From an uncultured Clostridia bacterium (GTDB lineage Bacteria; Bacillota_A; Clostridia; Christensenellales; Aristaeellaceae): a DNA stretch of 9,438 nucleotides. The notes under the pieces are model-generated. The model ran no database searches. It saw only the letters and a list, made by a program, of their open reading frames with translations, and was not told the DNA's origin. The position numbers and the translations under genes are program-made. The DNA lies in NCBI GenBank assembly GCA_934645275.1, contig CAKUDW010000061.1:1-9438 (forward strand), written 5' to 3'. Positions 1 through 4,925 of the stretch are shown piece by piece. Within the stretch, counting starts at the first letter, position 1. The number at the start of each line of letters is the position of its first letter.

Positions 1-547
1 ACAGGGCGAAGACTCCGCGGCCAACCGCTATCGTGGCTTCCAGGCGGCTCTGGAAGAGTATCCGAACATCGAAATGCTCGACATGCAGGTCGCTTCCTGG
101 AGCCAGGATCAGGCCATGAGCATTACCCAGACCTGGCTGTCCACCTATGAGGACATCGACGCGGTCTGGTCCGCCAACGACACGATGGGCCTGGGTGCCA
201 TCGAAGCTCTGAAGCTGGAAGGCAAGAATGGTCAGGTTCTCGTCAATGGTATCGACGGTATCGCCGCCGCTTACGATGCAGTTCTGGCCGGCGACATGAC
301 CTGCTTCATCGCCAACAACGGCTACATGCTGATGGGCTACGGCGCTGCTTACGCTTATGAAGCGGCCGCCAACGGCAATAAGGTTGAGCGCCCGATCATC
401 CAGATCAACACTCCCCTCATCACCGCGGACAACGTAGAAGAAATGAAGGCCACCTTCATCGACGGCCAGCCCGAATATGATTTCACCGATCTGGGCTACT
501 GCGTGATGGCGGACTATGCCACCTTTGAGGAGCTTGCCGCGGAATAA
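1..547 (+). CDS. Sugar ABC transporter substrate-binding protein (RbsB-type), 5' end missing
   Basis: This is the C-terminal part of a type I periplasmic-binding-fold protein. In Firmicutes such proteins are normally cell-surface lipoproteins that deliver a sugar or polyol to a CUT2-type importer. The open frame runs from base 2 without a start, so the gene begins upstream; the first in-window ATG (74) is internal, because the 24 codons before it (NRYRGFQAAL, EEYPNIEML) also match the family. Family hallmarks visible are a W-S-Q-D-Q helix start, D-I-D-A-V-W-S-A-N-D-T-M-G-L-G-A-I-E-A-L, then V-N-G-I-D-G, A-V-L-A-G-D-M, and the closing segment I-T-A-D-N-V-E. The protein continues about 35 residues past that closing segment in an acidic, aromatic tail, longer than I expect for ribose-binding homologues. 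It is first of the transport genes and is separated from the permease by a hairpin. The substrate cannot be named from sequence. Confidence 0.93.
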   Translation, partial: QGEDSAANRYRGFQAALEEYPNIEMLDMQVASWSQDQAMSITQTWLSTYEDIDAVWSANDTMGLGAIEALKLEGKNGQVLVNGIDGIAAAYDAVLAGDMTCFIANNGYMLMGYGAAYAYEAAANGNKVERPIIQINTPLITADNVEEMKATFIDGQPEYDFTDLGYCVMADYATFEELAAE

Positions 548-580
548 TATCAGGGCAGGTTGTTTAAAAGCAACAGGCAT

Positions 581-613
581 GTACAGTTCATCCTTTCACA
601 GGATGAACTGTAC
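581..613 (+). repeat. Perfect 13-bp stem-loop after the binding-protein gene
   Basis: Bases 581-593 are exactly complementary in inverted order to 601-613, with a 7-nt loop (tttcaca). The hairpin lies 33 nt after the binding-protein stop. Only a short ttta follows, so it is not a convincing full terminator. Such hairpins between binding-protein and permease genes commonly protect the upstream mRNA 3' end or cause partial termination, which keeps binding protein in excess over the membrane parts. That role is inferred here. Confidence 0.75.
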
Positions 614-725
614 TTTATCAGAGACGGTCCGCGATGCAAATCCGGCCGCCTACCCTGCGCATGCTTCGCGTCGGACAAACAGCAATGCCTGTAAGCTGTA
701 ATCTTTTATCAGGAGGAAGATATCC
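614..725 (+). other. Leader between hairpin and first permease, imperfect stem-loop
   Basis: No gene is seen here. Bases 627-631 (gtccg) can pair with 672-676 (cggac), and inside that 634-637 (atgc) with 659-662 (gcat), giving a long imperfect stem. A strong ribosome binding site (aggagg, 711-716) precedes the permease ATG by 9 nt. No clear promoter was found, so the permease is probably read through from the binding-protein gene. Confidence 0.4.
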
Positions 726-1751
726 ATGAACCTTTTCAAAAAAAAGGAACCGAGTTCGATGACGGTTGCGGAACAGTTTGTTGCAAAGGTCGAAAAAGAA
801 TCCCGCAGCAGCTTAATTCGCATTTATGCGCCGATGATATTGCTGGTTGTCATGACCGTTTTCTTTTCGATTTATGACAGTCACTTTTTCTCGATGAAAA
901 ACATTCTGAACATCCTGCAACAAATGTCGGTGCCGCTGATTCTGGCAACCGGTCTGACTTTTGTGCTGCTGGTTGGCCGAATCGACCTCTCTGTTGAGGG
1001 TATAATGGGTTTTGTAGGGTCCTGCATCGCTTTGTTGATCCTCAATGACCGCAATTCAAACAATTGGGGCGTTTGGGGCGTCGTGGTTCCAATCGCCATC
1101 GCCATCGCTTACGGATTCATTACCGGTTTCCTGCATGTCAAACTGCGTATCGCGTCGTTCATTATCACCTATGCGACCGGCACCATCATCAAGGGCATTG
1201 CCGTTTTGCTCTATGACAGCCGCGCGGCGCGCGTACAAGCTCAGTGGATGAGCGACTGGTCCATGACCAGCTTCCTGGGCATTCCGCTGATTACGTGGAT
1301 CGCCTTTGCGTTTTTCTTCATCTGCTGCATTATTTTGAATTATACCGCATTCGGACGCGCAGTTTACGCCATCGGCGATAACGAGGCCGCAGCGCGCGCT
1401 TCCGGCATCAATGTGGATCGAGTTGTTATTAAAGTCTTTGGTTTAAGCAGCATTGCGGCCAGCCTCGCCGGCTTTGTGGCGCTGGTCCGCCTGAAGTTTG
1501 GTCAGGCCTCGCTGGGCGACGATCAGATGTTCCCCTGCATCACCGCGTTGGTCGTAGGTGGTACCTCTTTGAGCGGCGGCAAGGGCGGAATGTTTCAGAC
1601 CATGGTCGGTATTCTGATTTATATGGAACTATTGAACTTCCTGACCATTATCGGTGTAGACGCCAACTACAAGAAGGCGCTGCAGGGCATCATCATCATT
1701 GTTGCCGTAGCGCTGACCCTGACGCGTGATCGCAAGACCATCGCAAAGTAA
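726..1751 (+). CDS. Sugar ABC transporter permease, first subunit (RbsC/BPD_transp_2 family)
   Basis: An integral membrane subunit of a ribose/galactose-type (CUT2) importer, 341 aa, the usual length for the family. The start is fixed by AGGAGG at 711-716. The N-terminus is a hydrophilic lysine-rich tail of about 30 residues. After it come roughly eight to ten hydrophobic membrane segments from about residue 34 to 335. Family signatures are G-R-I-D-L-S-V-E-G near 84-92 (more usually G-G-I-D-L-S-V-G), the cytoplasmic loop Y-A-I-G-D-N-E-A-A-A-R-A-S-G-I at 214-228 that contacts the ATPase, V-V-G-G-T-S-L-S-G-G-K-G-G at 276-288, and a C-terminal G-V-D-A-N-Y-K-K-A-L-Q-G-I-I-I-I. It lies 17 nt before the ATPase gene. 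A second, different permease follows the ATPase, so this subunit probably forms half of a heterodimeric channel. Confidence 0.95.
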   Translation: MNLFKKKEPSSMTVAEQFVAKVEKESRSSLIRIYAPMILLVVMTVFFSIYDSHFFSMKNILNILQQMSVPLILATGLTFVLLVGRIDLSVEGIMGFVGSCIALLILNDRNSNNWGVWGVVVPIAIAIAYGFITGFLHVKLRIASFIITYATGTIIKGIAVLLYDSRAARVQAQWMSDWSMTSFLGIPLITWIAFAFFFICCIILNYTAFGRAVYAIGDNEAAARASGINVDRVVIKVFGLSSIAASLAGFVALVRLKFGQASLGDDQMFPCITALVVGGTSLSGGKGGMFQTMVGILIYMELLNFLTIIGVDANYKKALQGIIIIVAVALTLTRDRKTIAK

Positions 1752-1768
1752 AGGAGGGGAACAGACGC

Positions 1769-3295
1769 ATGGAAAAAGAGATTCTGTTCAAGACTCACAA
1801 CGTAGGCAAGGTCTACGGAAATAATACAGTACTGCAAGACATCAATGTCGAAATCAATCGCGGCGAAATTATCGGGCTGATCGGTGAAAACGGCGCGGGC
1901 AAATCCACGCTGCTGAAGATTATTGCCGGTGTGGAGCGTCCGTCTATGGGCACCATGGAAATGAACGGCAAGCCTTTCCAGGCGTCATCCATGCTTGACG
2001 CCAACCGTCAGGGCATCGGCATGGTATTTCAGGAACAGTCCCTTATCAGCAATCTGACCGTCGCACAGAATATCTACCTGGGGCGCGAAAAGGATTTTGC
2101 ACGCGGAAACATCATTAACTGGGGCGCAATGAACAAGAGCGCTCGAAAAGTTCTGGACGTAATGGGCCTGGAAAACATATCTGCCAAGGCCAAGGTTCGC
2201 GATATTTCCTTCGCCATGCGCCAGATGGTTGAAATCACAAAGGTATTTGACATCGTTTCGGAAACGGCCAATAACCGCGCTCTGATTCTGCTGGATGAAC
2301 CCACGACGGTGCTTTCGGACGCAGAAATGAAAGTACTTTTCGAAAAGGTGCGGCAGATGAAGGAAAAGGGCAATTCCATCATCTTCATTTCCCACCGCCT
2401 GCAGGAAGTTTTGGAAATCACAGATCGCATCTATGTCTTCAAAGACGGCCGGCAAACTGCGGAAGTGCAGACCAGCGAAGCCCATGAAGCGCTGCTGTAC
2501 GAAAAGATGGTCGGGCGCGAAACAAACGGCGAGTACTATGTCTCCGCCCGTCAGACCGTTCCTTCAGACGAAGTGGTGCTCGAGGCGGAAAATCTGTGCA
2601 TGTTTGGTTCCTTCAAGGACGTATCATTCAAGCTGCATAAGGGCGAAATTCTCGGTCTTTGCGGCGTAGAAGGTTCCGGCAAGGAAGACGTCTGCGCGGT
2701 GCTCAGCGGCGATGAAGCCAAGACCAGCGGCACACTCCGCGTAAACGGCAAGGAAGTCAATTTCTCCTCGCCCAGCGCGGCGCGCGCGGCAGGCATCCTG
2801 TCCGTTCCCCGCGACCGCCGCGAGGAGGGCATGATCGGCATTCTCTCGCTATGCGAGAACATTTCTGTTTCGAACTATCAGCGCAATGCGAAATATCGCC
2901 TGATTTCCAATAAAAAGCAGGGCGAGAATGCGAAAAAGTGGATTCGTGAACTGGGAATTCGCTGTTCGAGCATTGATCAGAGAATCAACAATCTTTCCGG
3001 CGGTAACGCACAGAAGGTCATCTTTGCCCGCGTTCTGGACAGCGAATGTCCGATTCTGATTCTGGATCACCCCACCCGCGGCGTGGACATCGGCGCCAAG
3101 GGAGACATTTACGGACTCGTTCGTTCCATTACTGAAAAGGGATTTTCCGTATTGCTGATGGGCGATACGCTGGACGAATGCGTGGGGCTTTCCAGTCGCA
3201 TCATCGTCATGAAAGACGGCTTGATTTCCGGTGAATTCGACTGCCCTGTGGGCAATAAGCCCGATCAGGTAGACGTCGTTAAAGTAATGCTCTAA
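1769..3295 (+). CDS. Sugar ABC transporter ATP-binding protein, double NBD (RbsA/MglA type), asymmetric ATP sites
   Basis: A peripheral membrane ATPase of 508 aa with two fused nucleotide-binding domains, as in RbsA/MglA; it powers the importer. AGGAGGGG lies 8-9 nt before the ATG. NBD1 has Walker A G-E-N-G-A-G-K-S-T (39-47), Walker B L-L-D-E-P-T with catalytic Glu177, and an H-loop S-H-R (His209). Its signature, normally L-S-x-G-Q/D-Q, reads I-S-F-A-M-R-Q (146-152). NBD2 has a canonical signature L-S-G-G-N (409-413). Its Walker A is G-V-E-G-S-G-K-E-D (299-307), without the Ser/Thr that binds Mg2+, and its Walker B is L-D-H-P-T, with His434 where the catalytic Glu is expected. So the site built from NBD1 Walker motifs plus the NBD2 signature is complete, and the other site is degenerate on both faces. 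It is flanked by two permease genes and is co-transcribed with them. Confidence 0.97.
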   Translation: MEKEILFKTHNVGKVYGNNTVLQDINVEINRGEIIGLIGENGAGKSTLLKIIAGVERPSMGTMEMNGKPFQASSMLDANRQGIGMVFQEQSLISNLTVAQNIYLGREKDFARGNIINWGAMNKSARKVLDVMGLENISAKAKVRDISFAMRQMVEITKVFDIVSETANNRALILLDEPTTVLSDAEMKVLFEKVRQMKEKGNSIIFISHRLQEVLEITDRIYVFKDGRQTAEVQTSEAHEALLYEKMVGRETNGEYYVSARQTVPSDEVVLEAENLCMFGSFKDVSFKLHKGEILGLCGVEGSGKEDVCAVLSGDEAKTSGTLRVNGKEVNFSSPSAARAAGILSVPRDRREEGMIGILSLCENISVSNYQRNAKYRLISNKKQGENAKKWIRELGIRCSSIDQRINNLSGGNAQKVIFARVLDSECPILILDHPTRGVDIGAKGDIYGLVRSITEKGFSVLLMGDTLDECVGLSSRIIVMKDGLISGEFDCPVGNKPDQVDVVKVML

Positions 3296-3309
3296 GGGAG
3301 GCGACTGAA

Positions 3310-4278
3310 ATGGAAAATACGAAGGCACGCAATTTCTCTCTGAAGGGATTTTTGCAGCATAACAGCTACATTTTCAGCGCAGTGCTGGTCATCGTGGCGT
3401 TTTATCTGATCAATCCCAGCTTCCTGACGTTGTATTCCCTGCAGAATATGTCGCTGGAAATCGCGCCGCTGCTTCCCATGGCCTGCGGCATCGGTTTTGT
3501 GCTTTATGCGGGTTGCATCGACCTGTCCATCGGCGCTGTAGCCTCCGCCACCTGCGTCATCACCGGTACCTATGTAATCTATACCGGGCACTGGATGATT
3601 CCGCTCATGCTGATTTTCGGCGCGCTGATCGGTTTCATCAACGGAACGCTGGTTTCCCGCGTGAAAATCCCGTCCTTTATCGTCACGCTTTGCGCTCAGA
3701 GCGTATATCGCGCGATGGCCATCATCATTTCGAACGGCTGCTCCAACACCATTCCAATCAAGCAGCGCTACATCGTGAACTGGGCGACAATGAAGGTGCT
3801 CGGCTTCCCGATTATTCTGTGGATTTCCATCGTGCTGATGATTGGCTGCGTAATTATTGAACGCAAAACGGAATTGGGCAAATCCATCTTCGCCATCGGC
3901 GCCAACGAGCGCGCCGCCCGTCTGGCCGGTGTAAACACCGCCCATATCAAGACGCTGGCCTTCATGCTGTGCAGCCTGGGTGCCTCCATCGGCGGCATCA
4001 TGTATGCGTATAAACTCAAGAGCAGCGTTCCGACCATCGGCGACAATCTCTACATGATGGCGATTTCCTCTGTGGCGCTGGGCGGTACACTCTTCTCCGG
4101 CGGCAAGGGCAGCGCGCTGCGCACCCTGATTGGCGTCATTACCGTTATTTCCATCTCCTCCGGCATGAATATGGCCGGCGTGGACCCTCTCTGGAAGGAA
4201 GTCGTATTTGGCGTCGTGCTGATTCTGGCCGTGGCCATTAACAGCGAAAAGGGCGGCCGCGATCTGATTATCAAATAA
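3310..4278 (+). CDS. Sugar ABC transporter permease, second subunit (RbsC/BPD_transp_2 family)
   Basis: A second CUT2-type membrane permease, 322 aa, starting 14 nt after the ATPase stop with AAGGGAGG at 3294-3301. It keeps the family signatures G-C-I-D-L-S-I-G-A (68-76), F-A-I-G-A-N-E-R-A-A-R-L-A-G-V (194-208) and A-L-G-G-T-L-F-S-G-G-K-G-S (256-268). Its sequence is clearly different from the first permease, so this is not a recent tandem copy. A permease-ATPase-permease order with one fused ATPase points to a heterodimeric channel. Known CUT2 systems with two permeases include LsrC/LsrD for autoinducer-2 and RhaP/RhaQ for rhamnose. Nothing in the sequence tells which substrate this one carries. 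Confidence 0.95.
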   Translation: MENTKARNFSLKGFLQHNSYIFSAVLVIVAFYLINPSFLTLYSLQNMSLEIAPLLPMACGIGFVLYAGCIDLSIGAVASATCVITGTYVIYTGHWMIPLMLIFGALIGFINGTLVSRVKIPSFIVTLCAQSVYRAMAIIISNGCSNTIPIKQRYIVNWATMKVLGFPIILWISIVLMIGCVIIERKTELGKSIFAIGANERAARLAGVNTAHIKTLAFMLCSLGASIGGIMYAYKLKSSVPTIGDNLYMMAISSVALGGTLFSGGKGSALRTLIGVITVISISSGMNMAGVDPLWKEVVFGVVLILAVAINSEKGGRDLIIK

Positions 4279-4291
4279 GGAGGACGCGTCG

Positions 4292-4696
4292 ATGAATGGA
4301 ATCTACGGAATTCATCACCTCTGCATCAATACCCGGAATATGGACGAAAGCCTGGCGTTTTATCAGGAGCTGATCGGCTTTACGCTGCTTGGCCGCGAGC
4401 ATTGCGCCTTTGGCGAATACGCCATGCTGAGCCTGAATGGTTCCAGATTAGAGCTGATTCAGCCCGCAAATCCGGATGAGAAAAACAGTTTCGGCAACTG
4501 CGGTTCATTGACGCATTTCGGACTGGCTGTTCACAATATTGATGAAACGGTGGCCGAACTGCGGGCAAAGGGCGTGCGCTTTCTATCCGAGGAGATCGAA
4601 GATCACGACGAACCCATGGGCGGACTGCGCGCCATCTCGCTTCTGGGGCCCAGTCAGGAAGCAATCAATCTCTACGAATTCAAGCGAGACTTCTGA
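4292..4696 (+). CDS. VOC (glyoxalase/dioxygenase-fold) metalloprotein
   Basis: A 134-aa protein of the vicinal oxygen chelate superfamily, with two beta-alpha-beta-beta-beta halves. It starts 13 nt after the permease with AAGGAGG at 4277-4283. The four positions that usually bind the metal appear intact: His9 in I-H-H-L, Glu54 in L-E-L-I, His75 in L-T-H-F-G-L-A-V, and Glu129 in N-L-Y-E-F. The first half holds the typical M-D-E-S-L-A-F-Y-Q-E-L-I-G-F segment, and the second half D-E-T-V-A-E-L-R-A-K-G-V. VOC enzymes act as glyalase-type isomerases, epimerases, lyases or dioxygenases on substrates with neighbouring oxygens, such as alpha-hydroxy or alpha-keto compounds and their thioesters. Its place between an importer and a ThDP enzyme suggests it acts on the imported compound or a dicarbonyl made from it. 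The exact reaction cannot be assigned. Confidence 0.86.
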   Translation: MNGIYGIHHLCINTRNMDESLAFYQELIGFTLLGREHCAFGEYAMLSLNGSRLELIQPANPDEKNSFGNCGSLTHFGLAVHNIDETVAELRAKGVRFLSEEIEDHDEPMGGLRAISLLGPSQEAINLYEFKRDF

Positions 4697-4925
4697 AAAC
4701 CGCAGAGATTATAACCATCCGTGCAAAAAGCGCTCTGGGCAGCAAAGTTCAGTTGCGTAATCCACTGAGGCTTATGGTGCTGCATGAACGAGCTTCCAGA
4801 AGCAAGTTTTAAGAAAATCGCTGTGCCGGAGTTCCCACCTGATGGCGCCTTCGGCACGCGGTTGCCGTAAAAGAACAATACCAACCGTTTTCGCAGAACA
4901 TATGTGATACTGGGAGGAAAAACAA
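4697..4925 (+). promoter_or_regulatory. Structured 229-nt leader before the E1 gene
   Basis: No ORF with a plausible ribosome site is seen. Several inverted repeats are: 4739-4744 with 4778-4783 (gcagca/tgctgc) enclosing 4749-4753 with 4764-4768; a small stem 4792-4795/4800-4803; and a 9-bp stem 4823-4831/4849-4857 containing one G-U pair, extendable by another. None has a T-tract, so none is a clear terminator. A strong GGGAGG (4912-4917) precedes the E1 ATG. The other gaps from the first permease to the VOC gene are only 13-17 nt, so this gap likely holds a control point: an internal promoter, mRNA processing site or leader structure. I cannot identify a known riboswitch, including TPP, whose conserved ctgaga core is absent. 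Confidence 0.45.

Noticed and set aside
1985..2485. Long minus-strand open frame (166 aa) inside the ATPase gene
   Set aside because: It lies wholly antisense to a well-supported ATPase domain, has no ribosome site and shows no family motif.
3292..3945. Minus-strand open frame of 217 aa over the second permease
   Set aside because: It is an antisense shadow of a gene with clear permease signatures; its composition is rich in H, D, Q and G as expected from antisense reading.
4697..4925. TPP riboswitch before the ThDP enzyme
   Set aside because: A natural idea given the cofactor, but the conserved ctgaga-type core was not found.
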